Shown piece by piece: positions 18,339 through 27,642 of a DNA stretch of 57,171 nucleotides. The notes under the pieces were generated by a model. That model had not been told where the DNA came from. It was given only the letters and a program-made list of their open reading frames with translations, and searched no databases. How positions within the stretch are numbered: position 1 is the stretch's first letter; the number at the start of each line of letters is the position of its first letter. The position numbers and the translations under genes were made by a program. The DNA lies in NCBI RefSeq assembly GCF_002960625.1, contig NZ_POJH01000045.1, positions 1 through 57,171 of the forward strand. Reading direction: 5' to 3'. Source of the stretch: Streptococcus suis (GTDB lineage Bacteria > Bacillota > Bacilli > Lactobacillales > Streptococcaceae).

Positions 18339-18604
18339 TAGAGGTCAATCCCATTTCCTTTCAGGTAATAGCGCACCAATTCTTCAATGATTTCATCGCG
18401 TTCGTGTTTACGAATTTGATTGCGGGCGTCATTGTAGCGAGGAATATAAGCAGGGTCCCCACTTAATACATAGCCAATGATTTGGTTGATTGGATTATAA
18501 CCTTTTTCCTCCAATGAACGATAAACACTAGTCAAGGTTTGGCTGATTTCTTGTTTATCTGTGTCATCCAAACGAAAACGAACTGTTTCTTCTGTGAATC
18601 CCAT
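18338..18604 (-). CDS. ireB: IreB family regulatory phosphoprotein (DUF965)
   Basis: This 88-residue protein starts [20 protein letters not shown] and matches IreB, a small substrate of the Ser/Thr kinase IreK in enterococci that affects cephalosporin tolerance. The N-terminal threonines (TEET) are the phosphorylated region in the family. I used ATG 18604, which has GAAGGTG upstream, and not the six-codon extension. A TATAAT lies about 40 bases upstream. It heads ireB-ruvX-DUF1292. Confidence 0.9.
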   Translation of the reverse strand: MGFTEETVRFRLDDTDKQEISQTLTSVYRSLEEKGYNPINQIIGYVLSGDPAYIPRYNDARNQIRKHERDEIIEELVRYYLKGNGIDL

Positions 18605-18674
18605 ACTTACACCTTCTTTCAATTTTTATTCATTTTCATTATATCATATTTCCAGAGCAAGCACAAAGAAAGTG

Positions 18675-18700
18675 TAAAAAGAACCCTGAAACAGAGTTCT
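18675..18700 (-). terminator. Intrinsic terminator of spx
   Basis: AGAACTCTG-TTT-CAGGGTTCT (18680-18700) forms a 9-base-pair stem with one G-U pair, followed by TTTTT on the minus strand. Confidence 0.85.
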
Positions 18701-18708
18701 CCTCACTC

Positions 18709-19107
18709 TTATAAGGCTGCTCGCATACGAGCTTGGGCATTTTCTACATTACGAACCGCTCGTGGTAAGAAGGCACGAATATCATCTTCCTTATATCCCA
18801 CCTGCAATCGCTTCTCATCAATCAGAATTGGACTTTTCAAAATACGTGGATTAGAAGTAATCAAGTCAATCACTTCGTTGACACTCAAATCTTCTATATC
18901 AAAGTCCAAACTTTTTGCATAGCGATTTTTTGACGATACAATGCTCGCAATACCATTTTCCGTCTTGGTCAGGATGTTTAAAATTTCTTCCTTGGTGATT
19001 GCCTCTTTAGCTAGGTTATGTTCGTTATAGGACAATTGATGGGCATTCAACCAGTTCTTTGCTTTCTTACAAGAAGTACAACTAGATACTGTATAAATTT
19101 TAATCAT
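18709..19107 (-). CDS. spxA: Spx-family transcriptional regulator
   Basis: The 132-residue protein has the ArsC-like thioredoxin fold of Spx. The redox pair C10-x-x-C13 occurs in SSCTSCKK, and the arginine in NPRILKSPIL is in place. Spx binds the alpha C-terminal domain of RNA polymerase to control disulfide and oxidative stress genes. Streptococci carry two Spx copies; which one this is cannot be told here. It has its own extended -10 promoter (TGGTATAAT near 19155) and terminator. A 10-base palindrome lies about 105 bases upstream. Confidence 0.88.
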   Translation of the reverse strand: MIKIYTVSSCTSCKKAKNWLNAHQLSYNEHNLAKEAITKEEILNILTKTENGIASIVSSKNRYAKSLDFDIEDLSVNEVIDLITSNPRILKSPILIDEKRLQVGYKEDDIRAFLPRAVRNVENAQARMRAAL

Positions 19108-19233
19108 GTAGTCACTCCTTTGCTACATCTTAGTAAGCACATTATAGACTATTATACCACAAATTCCATCCGTCTGTAGACCTATTTTTAAAAAAACTTT
19201 AAATTTCGGGGCGAATATTCGTTTTTTAATCAG

Positions 19234-19261
19234 AAAAAAGTCTGGATAATCCAAACTTTTT
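19234..19261 (-). terminator. Intrinsic terminator of cinA-recA
   Basis: AAAAGT-T-TGGA, a short loop, and TCCA-G-ACTTTT form the stem just after the recA stop, with a following TTTTTT on the minus strand. Confidence 0.85.
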
Positions 19262-19266
19262 CGCTT

Positions 19267-20418
19267 TTATTCTTCTAATTCAATACCGCCATCCAAGTCC
19301 AAAATAACATCTTGAACCTCTTCGATTGCAACAGGAGCCTCTTCTGTCACGACTTCTGGTGTTTCCTCACCTTCAATCAAGCCGTAGTGAATACGGATTT
19401 TGCGGTCAATTTCGTCAAAGACTTCTGGATGTTCAACGAGATACTTCTTAGCATTCTCAGAGCCTTGTCCGATTTTTTCGCCATTATATGAATACCATGC
19501 ACCAGCTTTTTTGATAAAACCAAGATTGGTTCCAATCTCAATCAATTCACCTGTACGAGAAATTCCTTCACCATACATGATTTCAACAACAACCTCTTTA
19601 AAGGGAGGGGCTACCTTGTTCTTCACGATTTTCACCTTGGTTTCCTTACCAACGTTTTGATCTTTTTGGTCACCAGTACCCTTGATTTGCGTATTACCAC
19701 GAACATCCATACGGACAGAAGCATAGAACTTAAGGGCACGCCCACCAGGCGTTGTTTCAGGGTTACCAAACATAACCCCAACTTTTTCACGTAATTGGTT
19801 AATGAAAATAGCTACTGTCTTGGTTTTGTTAATAGAAGCACCAAGTTTACGCATGGCCTGGCTCATCATACGTGCCTGCAAACCAACGTGGCTATCGCCG
19901 ATATCACCGTCGATTTCTGCACGAGGTACAAGGGCTGCAACCGAGTCAACAACAACCAAGTCAACCGCACCTGAGTCAATCAACTTACCAGCAATTTCCA
20001 GACCTTGTTCCCCTGAGTCTGGCTGTGACAAGAGCAACTCATCGATGTTTACACCAAGAGCCGCTGCATAGGCTGGATCCAAGGCGTGTTCCGCATCGAT
20101 AAAGGCAGCGATCCCACCATCTTTCTGAGCCTGAGCTACTGCGTGCAAAGCAACGGTTGTCTTACCTGAACTTTCAGGACCATAAATTTCCACAATACGC
20201 CCTTTAGGATAGCCACCTGCACCTAAGGCGATATCGATAGACAGACTACCTGAGCTCATCACCTGAACTTTCTGTTCGGCACGCTCTCCCAAGCGCATCA
20301 CCGCACCCTTACCAAAATCTTTTTCAATAGCTTTAAGGGCATCGTCGAGCGCCTTTTTACGCTCATCTCCAAATTTCTTTGTAATTTCTTCTAATTTTTT
20401 AGCAGGTTTTTTAGCCAA
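19267..20418 (-). CDS. recA: DNA recombinase RecA
   Basis: The 383-residue RecA forms filaments on single-stranded DNA for strand exchange. Walker A is GPESSGKTT near residues 79-87, DNA-binding loop L2 is [19 protein letters not shown], and the acidic C-terminal tail ([18 protein letters not shown]) is typical. It is 51 bases behind cinA and is likely co-transcribed, the arrangement that brings recA under ComX control in streptococci. Its own terminator follows. Confidence 0.98.
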   Translation of the reverse strand: MAKKPAKKLEEITKKFGDERKKALDDALKAIEKDFGKGAVMRLGERAEQKVQVMSSGSLSIDIALGAGGYPKGRIVEIYGPESSGKTTVALHAVAQAQKDGGIAAFIDAEHALDPAYAAALGVNIDELLLSQPDSGEQGLEIAGKLIDSGAVDLVVVDSVAALVPRAEIDGDIGDSHVGLQARMMSQAMRKLGASINKTKTVAIFINQLREKVGVMFGNPETTPGGRALKFYASVRMDVRGNTQIKGTGDQKDQNVGKETKVKIVKNKVAPPFKEVVVEIMYGEGISRTGELIEIGTNLGFIKKAGAWYSYNGEKIGQGSENAKKYLVEHPEVFDEIDRKIRIHYGLIEGEETPEVVTEEAPVAIEEVQDVILDLDGGIELEE

Positions 20419-20469
20419 TGCTGTTCTCCTCTTTTCTTAATCAAACTATTATAGCAAAATTCTTTTCTT

Positions 20470-21651
20470 TCACAAAGTGTTTCGTACAAAATCTAAGGCT
20501 TGCAAGCAAGCTAATTGGCGGATGTGTTGCCAGGAGTAGCCTCCCAAGTCAACCTCTTTTTGGGAAATGCCAGAGGTGTCAGCCAAGGCTAGATATACCT
20601 TTGCAAGAACGTTATCCTCTGTCGACTCAGGCTTGATAAGTACCGACACAGCCAGTCCCAAATCAGCCTGTAGCTCCTCACGAATGCCATCAGCTTCTTC
20701 TGAGCACCTGCCCGATTTTGTACCTAACTGACCGATGACTTGACCACCGCTAAAATAAGGTTGCCCAGCCAACGCCAAGCTGACTTCTGACTGTAAAAGT
20801 CCGCCTGTTCCCTGTTCGACGATGGCTATGCTTTTATTCTTTTCCACCAATCGCTCTGCTACTGTCTGTACTAGACTATTTTCCTCACCGTAAGCATAGA
20901 AATATTCTCTCAGTTTATCACGTTGTAAGATGTCTTCTTCCAACTGTTTCAGACGGAAATCCGCTTCTTCTTGACTGTTTGCCTTGGTGGACAAGCGCAA
21001 GGTCACTTCACCAACCTTGGCATAGGGGGCAAGAGTTGGGTCAGTTTGTTTATCAATCAAATCAGCTAAAATCGTCACCAACTGACTTTCGCCAATACCA
21101 AAAAAGCGTAGAACACGAGAATAGAGTTGCTGACTTGACTGGTTAAGCAAAGGTTGTAAACTTTCTGTAAACATGGCTCTAAGTTCACTTGGAGGACCAG
21201 GTAAGACAACATAGATCACTCCAGCTTGCTCAATCAAGCCTCCTACTGCCAAACCAGCTGGATTTTGCAAAGCCTGACTTCCCTCAACGATTTGTGCTTG
21301 GCGTTCATTGTTGGGCGTGCGGACACGACCTGGTCGGCTGGTAAAGAAGCGGTCTAATTTTGCCATGGCTTTTTCATCAAAGACCAATTTTCTACCTAAG
21401 AAGGTTGCCAAAGTCTGCTTAGTCAAGTCATCTTCTGTTGGACCCAATCCTCCACAGAGAATAACTATCTCACTACGCTTGCTGGCTACCTCCAGTACAG
21501 ACAAAAGCCTCTGTTCATTATCTCCAACAGCTGTGTGGAAGTAAACATCAATTCCCAGCTCTGCGCATTTCTCCGAAAGGAACTGGGCATTGGTATTAAC
21601 GATTTGTCCTGTCAAAATCTCCGTCCCGACGGCAATTAGTTCTGCTTTCAT
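20470..21651 (-). CDS. cinA: Competence-damage inducible protein CinA with degenerate C-terminal domain
   Basis: The 393-residue protein starts MKAELIAVGTEILTGQIVNT, the molybdopterin-binding-like (COG1058) domain, with GGLGPTEDDLTK near residue 72. ATG 21651 has AGGAGG just upstream. The C-terminal domain corresponds to the NMN deamidase (PncC) fold, but the usual AESxTGG reads VEQGTGG, and the downstream TYS/K segment reads VIGQLGTK. The catalytic serine and tyrosine therefore appear to be absent, leaving only a lysine. The N-terminal half looks intact. Its role in competence remains unclear even in well-studied streptococci. Confidence 0.9.
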   Translation of the reverse strand: MKAELIAVGTEILTGQIVNTNAQFLSEKCAELGIDVYFHTAVGDNEQRLLSVLEVASKRSEIVILCGGLGPTEDDLTKQTLATFLGRKLVFDEKAMAKLDRFFTSRPGRVRTPNNERQAQIVEGSQALQNPAGLAVGGLIEQAGVIYVVLPGPPSELRAMFTESLQPLLNQSSQQLYSRVLRFFGIGESQLVTILADLIDKQTDPTLAPYAKVGEVTLRLSTKANSQEEADFRLKQLEEDILQRDKLREYFYAYGEENSLVQTVAERLVEKNKSIAIVEQGTGGLLQSEVSLALAGQPYFSGGQVIGQLGTKSGRCSEEADGIREELQADLGLAVSVLIKPESTEDNVLAKVYLALADTSGISQKEVDLGGYSWQHIRQLACLQALDFVRNTL

Positions 21652-22113
21652 ATTCCTCCTCTGTCTAGGGTGCGATTGCTCGCTCATCTAATTAGTTCGT
21701 AATTGATTTCTAAAATCACAGGATTCTTCGTGCTCATTTAACAGAGCCGGTAAACTTAAAACTTCGCTTCTCAGATTTCTAACCGTCTACTCTACATAGA
21801 CACTCTCACCTATAACTTTTTTACCCAAGTACATAACCATCATACTGGTACGTTAATTGAACACAGACTAAGGACTGTGAGAAAAAAATTATCAGATTTC
21901 TAAACTTCACAAAATGACGCAATTGACATCTGGTAAAATTTCTGTTCTGCTGTTCATTTTCTCTTTGTCCTTTATGTCCTTTGCATCTGGACACGACATG
22001 AGCCATAAAAATCGACATTATTTTTGTGGCGAATTAGTAAGGTACCTAGGCAAGTCGCAAATAGCGATTGCCGTAGTATGATGAGTTGCTTCAGCAACCA
22101 TCAGACTGGTACG
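21652..22113 (-). other. Long ruvA-cinA intergenic region with imperfect direct repeats
   Basis: No convincing gene is present in this 462-base gap; the 65-codon minus-strand ORF at 21821-22018 has no ribosome-binding site or family features. A 20-base segment ACCATCATACTGGTACGTTA (from about 21836) recurs with one change at 22097-22116, overlapping the ruvA stop. A related inverted copy (TAGTATGATGAG) sits near 22074-22085. A stem-loop TGATG-AGTTGCT/AGCAAC-ATCA lies at about 22079-22102. A degenerate cin-box-like TACGAACT (21694-21701) is 43 bases upstream of cinA. Confidence 0.5.
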
Positions 22114-22704
22114 TTACTTCATCAGCATTTTAAGGGCTGATTTGATGTAGTTTTCTGCAGTGTCGGTAGTGCCGTCAAAGAATTTCTTTATTTTCTTAAG
22201 TTCGGCTGGGCGGTAACCAAGGGCTTCCATGGCTTCCATGGCTTCATCGAGGGCGACATTCTCACTGGCAGGTGCTACTGGTTGAACAGGTCCTGTTTCC
22301 TCACTCATGACAAACTTGCCTTCCAAGTCCAAAATCATCTGCTGGGCTGTTTTCTTACCAATCTTTGGAAACTTGGTCAGGTAGGTGATATTCTTCTGCT
22401 CAATAGCCCGCACCAGACCGTCATTATCATCAACTGCAATAATGGCCAAAGCCGTTGTCGGACCAATTCCTGATACTGAAATCAGGCTGAGAAAGACGGA
22501 TTTTTCAGCCTCTGTCGCAAATCCGTAGAGCAAATGAGCATCTTCACGAATAACTTGATGGGTATAGACCGTTACTTCTTGCTGGACCTGTCCAGAGTAA
22601 GCATATGGGTTAGCCACCTGCAAGAGGTAACCTACCCCATGCGTTTCTACTACAATATACTTTGCAGTGATTTTTGTTAACATTCCTTTGATATAGTCGT
22701 ACAT
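22114..22704 (-). CDS. ruvA: Holliday junction ATP-dependent helicase subunit RuvA
   Basis: The 196-residue protein starts [20 protein letters not shown] and has the three RuvA parts: an OB-fold (1-60), tandem helix-hairpin-helix motifs ([12 protein letters not shown] and [13 protein letters not shown]) and a C-terminal domain ([19 protein letters not shown]) that contacts RuvB. RuvAB drives branch migration. Unlike in Escherichia coli, ruvB lies about 9.4 kb away in the same orientation. Confidence 0.97.
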   Translation of the reverse strand: MYDYIKGMLTKITAKYIVVETHGVGYLLQVANPYAYSGQVQQEVTVYTHQVIREDAHLLYGFATEAEKSVFLSLISVSGIGPTTALAIIAVDDNDGLVRAIEQKNITYLTKFPKIGKKTAQQMILDLEGKFVMSEETGPVQPVAPASENVALDEAMEAMEALGYRPAELKKIKKFFDGTTDTAENYIKSALKMLMK

Positions 22705-22782
22705 ATACTTCCTTTATCGATGATAATTTATGTCTTTCCATTGTACCATAAAAAGCCTCGCTATTGATAGCGAAGCTAGGTT

Positions 22783-23430
22783 TCAATATCCGACGGATAG
22801 GTTGCCTACACAATGAACGAGCATCGGATAACAAAGATTGCCTGTTCTGTGATAGAGATAACCCAAGTAAATACCCGAACAAATCTGGGGAATCGTGTTG
22901 ATAATTTCTGAACTATCCAGAGATTTAGCATGCCCTAAGCCAAAAATGAGACCTTGCAAGACAATAGCAAACCATGGATTTAAAACATTTTTCAGACTAT
23001 CCTGTAAACATTTCCGATAAAAAAGTTCTTCAACAATTGGACCGATGATTCCCACTATCAGCAAAAAGATTGGAAGTGGGACGATTTGGCTTATCTTATT
23101 AACTGCTGTGACATTGCCTATACCTTCTGAGATATGGAATGATTTCACTATCAAGTATTGGAGAAAACTTCCTCCATACATGACCAAAAAGTCTGCAAGA
23201 TAAAACAAAGGGAATTGGTAAAGCAGTTTCCAGCTCCGCAATTTTCTAAAATCAGTCCAAAGCAACTCTCTATAGTGGTACATACCAAGTGCAAATAGCA
23301 AGACAAAACTAGCAAGCTGGTAATAAAGACTATGAATCGGACTAAATCCTAAATAGCGGTGAAGCTTGACCAGCAGACTGAGCACACCAAGAACAATAAA
23401 TGCAATAAATAGTCTATCCTTTCGGATCAT
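22783..23430 (-). CDS. CPBP-family intramembrane metalloprotease (CAAX/Abi type)
   Basis: This 215-residue protein has about six to seven hydrophobic segments and the three CPBP motifs: EELFYRK (EExxxR), FGLGHA (FxxxH) and HCVGN (HxxxN/B) near the C-terminus. These coordinate the active-site metal of intramembrane CAAX proteases. In lactic acid bacteria such proteins often give immunity to, or process, peptide bacteriocins. It follows a membrane-anchored XRE regulator by 14 bases, so the two form a unit. No bacteriocin gene is visible nearby. It starts behind AAAGCGAGGTC. Confidence 0.85.
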   Translation of the reverse strand: MIRKDRLFIAFIVLGVLSLLVKLHRYLGFSPIHSLYYQLASFVLLFALGMYHYRELLWTDFRKLRSWKLLYQFPLFYLADFLVMYGGSFLQYLIVKSFHISEGIGNVTAVNKISQIVPLPIFLLIVGIIGPIVEELFYRKCLQDSLKNVLNPWFAIVLQGLIFGLGHAKSLDSSEIINTIPQICSGIYLGYLYHRTGNLCYPMLVHCVGNLSVGY

Positions 23431-23444
23431 ACGATGACCTCGCT

Positions 23445-23810
23445 TTATAAAGATTTGGTCAACATGAATTCTTGGATAAGGAAACCGATGAGGAGAAAAA
23501 CGATGAGGAAAGGAAGCAAGAGAGTGGCATTGCCACCGACAAAAATACCTAGACTGAATAGGATTAGGAGAATCAGGTAATTTATCCAGACCCGCCTTTT
23601 CTTAGCCTTGACTTGTAAGCCAATTAACTGGTCAAAAGAGAGATGATAACGTTGGGCAATGCTGACTAGACTGGCACTATCAGGTAAGGTGCGACCTTTT
23701 TCCCAGTTTAAGACTGTTTGCCGTGACACTCCGATTGCTTTTGCCAAGGTTTCTTGCGATTCCTGTCGTTTTGTTCGCTCCATGTGAATGAGCTGTCCAA
23801 GATTGGTCAT
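23445..23810 (-). CDS. Membrane-anchored XRE-family regulator
   Basis: The 121-residue protein has an N-terminal helix-turn-helix of the Cro/C1 type (about residues 5-58, with SQETLAKAIGVSRQTVLNWEKG) and two hydrophobic helices in the C-terminal half (about 74-115) after a basic KAKKRR. This architecture suggests a regulator held at the membrane. It heads a two-gene unit with the CPBP protease and lies between mutL and ruvA. A GGAGG precedes the ATG. What it senses and controls is unknown. Confidence 0.85.
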   Translation of the reverse strand: MTNLGQLIHMERTKRQESQETLAKAIGVSRQTVLNWEKGRTLPDSASLVSIAQRYHLSFDQLIGLQVKAKKRRVWINYLILLILFSLGIFVGGNATLLLPFLIVFLLIGFLIQEFMLTKSL

Positions 23811-23883
23811 GTTTCCTCCTTTACATTACAAGCTGGCAGTAAAAATAGCTAGTCCAAATGCTTTTACATGGGTGTTAAAATCC

Positions 23884-25821
23884 TTAATACTTCCCCAACT
23901 CACGTAAACTCGTGTGATTTTCCTGAATGCGTCTAAACATTTTTTCCATGTCCGACTTGCTGAAATGCACCAAGACTGGTCGGCCGTGCGGGCAGTTATA
24001 AGGATTTTGACAATGGGATAATTGCCGCAACAAATCACGCGCTGAATAATCATCCAAGGCATGATTGGCCTTAATCGAACGCTTGCAGGACATCATAATG
24101 GCCAACTCAGCCCGATACTGCTTGATGGACACCTGGTCTGTTAGAAGTAGCATATCGCACATCTCGTAAATACCAGCCTCAATCTCCTCTTCCTTCATCC
24201 AGATAGGGTGCTCACGTAAGATGAATTGGTTGACACCATACTCTTCCAAGTTGACACCAACTTGACGGAGGGCATCCATTTTATGTGCAAGATTTAGGGC
24301 ATCATTTTGAGGGAATTCAAAGATATAAGGCACCAGCAACTGCTGAGCAGAGTTATCTACCTGACCAATCTTCTCACGGTAGTATTCGTATTTGACCCGC
24401 TCCTGTGCAGCATGTTGGTCGATGATATACAGTCCTGTTTTTCCTTGTGCAAAAAGATAGGTGCCGTGCATTTGACCAAAATATTCCAATTCTGGGAAGG
24501 TCGAGGTTTCTTCCTGATCCAACTTGTCTGCCACCTTAGCAAGTTCCTTACTAGTTAGATTTGGGTGGTCAAGATCATCAGTAATTTCTGTCTGCCGTTG
24601 GGCAAATTTGATAGTGACAGACTTGTCAACTTGACTTGTCATCTCTGTCAGGTTCTTGTCTTCTTCCAAAGGCTTGATGTCTTCTGAAACCACCTCTGGT
24701 TTGAGGAAGAAGTCCTGCTTGATAGTGTCATAGTAGAGCTTGCTTTCCTTGAGTGGCAAGGTGACCTGCTCTGCTTTGACCTTGGTACGCGTACTAGACT
24801 GGGCCAGATTTTCCAGGGCGTCAGGAATTAAATCCTGCTCCTTTAGTGCCTTAATAATGGCCTCGCGAATCAGAGTCATGAGTTCCTTTTCCTTGGAAAT
24901 ACGGACCTCTTGCTTGGTTGGATGGACATTGACATCAGCCAAATAAGGATCAATCTCAATAGAAATCACCGCCAGCGGAAAACGCCCTACCATGAGCTTA
25001 CTACCGTAACCTTCCAAAATGGCACGGTTGAGTAGGAAGTTCTTGATATAACGTCCATTGATGAAAATGGAAATGTAATTGCGGTTGGCACGGGTCAATT
25101 CTGGCAGGGAAACATAGCCCGAAACGTGAAAATCCAAGTCCTCAGCCTCAATCTCCACCATTTTTTTAGCAGAAGCAATACCGTAGATACCCGAAATAGC
25201 TTGACGGAGCTTACCCGTTCCAGCTGTCCGCATCAATTCCCGTCCTTCATTGACCAGGGTAAAGGCGATTTCAGGATGGGCCAGGCTCAGCCTGTTGATA
25301 ATATCAGCGATATGCGATAACTCGGCCTGCTGACTACGGACATACTTAAGACGGGCAGGGGTATTGTAAAACAAATCCGAAACGGTTATCTGGGTGCCGA
25401 CTGGGCGACTGATTGGCTCCTCTAACTCAACGATACCACCCTTGGAAACCAAACGCAAACCGTGGGCATGGTTGGCTGTAGCCGTTTCAATAACCATTTG
25501 ACTGACAGAGGCGATGGAGGGCAGGGCTTCACCACGGAAACCCAAGGTCCGAATTCGAAAAAGGTCCGCCTGATTTTTGATCTTACTGGTGGCATGACGG
25601 CGTAAAGCCAAAGCTACTTGGTCAGGGGCAATACCTTCGCCGTTGTCTGTAATTTGAATAGTTTTTAGCCCAGCTTCTTCGATACGAATTTCTATCTGGC
25701 TGGCGCCTGCATCAATCGAGTTCTCCACCAACTCCTTAACCACACTGGCAGGTCGCTCAATCACCTCACCTGCTGCAATCTGGTTGGCTAAAATTTCTGG
25801 TAATTCGATAATTTGTGCCAT
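23884..25821 (-). CDS. mutL: DNA mismatch repair protein MutL (HexB)
   Basis: The 645-residue protein couples mismatch recognition by MutS to strand incision. The N-terminal GHKL ATPase has [26 protein letters not shown] and [15 protein letters not shown]. The C-terminal domain keeps the endonuclease motif [21 protein letters not shown] and CPHGRP, so it should nick DNA like Bacillus MutL. mutS is not in the window; normally it lies just upstream of mutL, but here a membrane protein gene does. Confidence 0.96.
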   Translation of the reverse strand: MAQIIELPEILANQIAAGEVIERPASVVKELVENSIDAGASQIEIRIEEAGLKTIQITDNGEGIAPDQVALALRRHATSKIKNQADLFRIRTLGFRGEALPSIASVSQMVIETATANHAHGLRLVSKGGIVELEEPISRPVGTQITVSDLFYNTPARLKYVRSQQAELSHIADIINRLSLAHPEIAFTLVNEGRELMRTAGTGKLRQAISGIYGIASAKKMVEIEAEDLDFHVSGYVSLPELTRANRNYISIFINGRYIKNFLLNRAILEGYGSKLMVGRFPLAVISIEIDPYLADVNVHPTKQEVRISKEKELMTLIREAIIKALKEQDLIPDALENLAQSSTRTKVKAEQVTLPLKESKLYYDTIKQDFFLKPEVVSEDIKPLEEDKNLTEMTSQVDKSVTIKFAQRQTEITDDLDHPNLTSKELAKVADKLDQEETSTFPELEYFGQMHGTYLFAQGKTGLYIIDQHAAQERVKYEYYREKIGQVDNSAQQLLVPYIFEFPQNDALNLAHKMDALRQVGVNLEEYGVNQFILREHPIWMKEEEIEAGIYEMCDMLLLTDQVSIKQYRAELAIMMSCKRSIKANHALDDYSARDLLRQLSHCQNPYNCPHGRPVLVHFSKSDMEKMFRRIQENHTSLRELGKY

Positions 25822-25937
25822 ACTTTTTCCTACATTTCTTTAGACATTCTTTTTCCATCTACCTATTTCTCCATTATACCACACATCCTAGTCTTACCCA
25901 TTTTCCCAAGCCAATGAAAAAATGACTGCCTAAGCAA

Positions 25938-27452
25938 TCATTCATTCTTTTGATAAACAGTAAAATAGTCGGTAGTTTTGACAGACTTATACTGTAGCTC
26001 TACATTTGCTTTCACATCGTCTAAGAGCGGGATATTCTTATTAACAATGATCAAACTTGCTTCATTTTTATTGAGGTCGTAAACCAGGCTATTCTGATTG
26101 TCAGTCGTAGTCAGATAGGGCTCCGCTGTGGTAATAGTTGCGGATGACAGACGTTGGCTATCAAGATAGATGCTAGCGCTATCATCCCAAACATAAATCT
26201 TATCATCTTCATTGGTTTCTTGCCCCACATAGCTAGCAATACTTGCTCGGTCCGCTACCAAGTCCCCTTCTACAAAATAAGTATAGGCTGGTTGCGCGAC
26301 TATTCCAAAAATCATCAACAGAGGCAAGAAAAACTGATGACGAAGATAGCCTCGTTCTTCAACTGCTGAATCAGCTCCCAAATGAAGAACAGTCAGTACA
26401 AAACCATAAGGCAATAGACTAAGCAGTTGACTATAATGACCATTTCGGGTTCCAATAATAAACACCAGCTGAGCTACAAAAACGAGCAGGATTAGAACCT
26501 TGATATGATTATGTAGACCTTGACCGAAGGAAGACACGGTCTGGATAAATCCCTTGAAAAAACCAGATAGCAATAAGAATCCCGCTACAAGTGCCAGTGC
26601 CATATACAGGTCTGCATACTGGAAGTCCAAGTTTAAATTGTAAAGAAAAGTTTGCTGGATAGCTGTTCCTAGAATCTGTGCTTCAAAGGCATAGTAGCCA
26701 ACTAGATACAAGACCAAAAGAAGACCAAATATACTTGCCAATAATTGATAGAACCCTCGAGCCATTTGCCGTTGTTGCGTGTTAAAAACAAACAATATGA
26801 AACCAGCTAGCAACCATAATAAGAGGCTCTCTGGATAAATCAGAAAGGCCAAGGCTGCCTCAATTCCATACAGGATAAAGGCCTCATCGCCCACAGCATT
26901 TGCAAAATAGCGGACTAGGAACCAAATACCTGCCAAAACAAAGGGAAGCGCAAAGATTTCTGCATATAAGCCGCCAAATCCTAAAGAAGCAATAAAAATA
27001 TAAAACCAATGACTTGAACTGGTCGCCAACCGTTCCGACTGACTAAAATAGACCATGATTTTATAGAAATAAACTCCTGCGATAAACAACGCAATCATTT
27101 GGAGAAAACCAAATACAATAAATCCTCCATCAATATGACCTAACCAGGCTAGTAAGTAATATAAAACGCCGTTTGTTGCGAAGAAATCTCCGTAGGGATT
27201 CTGACCAGCCATCATAGCCATTCCGGCATACAAATTTTGTGTCTGTACATTTGTAGCCAAAAAAGTTAGAAAGGGATTGGCAATACTGACGGCACTTAGC
27301 AATACACTCCAAATAAGCGCTGGCCAAATCTTCGTTTTGGGCATCCCGGCCTTAAAATCTTCGTTTAACTGGTAACCTTGTGATTGCCTTGCTCTTCGAC
27401 GGCGCCGAGGTTGATGAGATACTTCACGAGCAACTGCATCTAATTCTGTCAT
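25938..27452 (-). CDS. Polytopic membrane protein, possibly GT-C glycosyltransferase-like
   Basis: The 504-residue protein has a basic cytoplasmic N-terminus (RRRRRARQ near residue 17), about eleven to twelve hydrophobic segments and a soluble C-terminal domain of about 110 residues (GDLVADRASIASYVGQ...). This layout resembles GT-C lipid-linked-sugar glycosyltransferases, and the first external loop includes NPYGDFFATNG with an acidic residue in the right place. I cannot confirm a catalytic site. Related streptococcal proteins are sometimes labelled quinol oxidase, which the sequence does not support. It has its own promoter (ATGACA-17-TATAAT, 27468 region). Confidence 0.6.
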   Translation of the reverse strand: MTELDAVAREVSHQPRRRRRARQSQGYQLNEDFKAGMPKTKIWPALIWSVLLSAVSIANPFLTFLATNVQTQNLYAGMAMMAGQNPYGDFFATNGVLYYLLAWLGHIDGGFIVFGFLQMIALFIAGVYFYKIMVYFSQSERLATSSSHWFYIFIASLGFGGLYAEIFALPFVLAGIWFLVRYFANAVGDEAFILYGIEAALAFLIYPESLLLWLLAGFILFVFNTQQRQMARGFYQLLASIFGLLLVLYLVGYYAFEAQILGTAIQQTFLYNLNLDFQYADLYMALALVAGFLLLSGFFKGFIQTVSSFGQGLHNHIKVLILLVFVAQLVFIIGTRNGHYSQLLSLLPYGFVLTVLHLGADSAVEERGYLRHQFFLPLLMIFGIVAQPAYTYFVEGDLVADRASIASYVGQETNEDDKIYVWDDSASIYLDSQRLSSATITTAEPYLTTTDNQNSLVYDLNKNEASLIIVNKNIPLLDDVKANVELQYKSVKTTDYFTVYQKNE

Positions 27453-27486
27453 GTTCTCCTCCTTGAATGTACTTTTTTTATTATAT

Positions 27487-27522
27487 CAAAAAGCACTCCC
27501 GATGTCATTTCCTATCGGGAGT
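27487..27522 (-). terminator. Terminator after folC and the small ORF
   Basis: ACTCCCGAT (27495-27503) and ATCGGGAGT (27514-27522) form a perfect 9-base-pair stem followed by GCTTTTTG on the minus strand. The loop holds the stop codon of the small ORF and the -35 (ATGACA) of the next gene's promoter. Confidence 0.85.
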
Positions 27523-27618
27523 TCTGGAAATTTTTGCAAACAGTTCCAACTGTCGAAAGGTATGGTGCTTGTTCTCTTGAAATTCTTTTAAAAAGGCTAC
27601 TGTTTCTGCATGTGTCAT
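27505..27618 (-). CDS. Small ORF of 37 residues downstream of folC
   Basis: This 37-codon ORF encodes MTHAETVAFLKEFQENKHH followed by TFRQLELFAKISRTPDRK. It starts 24 bases after the folC stop and its own stop lies in the loop of a terminator. The composition is protein-like (amphipathic helix in the first half), but no good ribosome-binding site is present, only AATAGGT directly before the ATG. It could be a real small protein, or the remains of a longer gene. Unrecognised. Confidence 0.35.
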   Translation of the reverse strand: MTHAETVAFLKEFQENKHHTFRQLELFAKISRTPDRK

Positions 27619-27642
27619 ACCTATTTATTCGCAAAAGTTACT

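Noticed and set aside
21821..22018. 65-codon ORF in the ruvA-cinA gap
   Set aside because: No ribosome-binding site, no family features, and the region looks like repeat-bearing intergenic sequence.
24382..24391. Exact TACGAATA on the minus strand in mutL
   Set aside because: It encodes conserved residues (KYEYY) in the middle of mutL with no gene start at a suitable distance.
27626..27633. TGCGAATA, one base from a cin-box, after folC
   Set aside because: It is only seven bases before the small ORF and far from the next strong gene start, and TATAAT-type promoters serve that gene.
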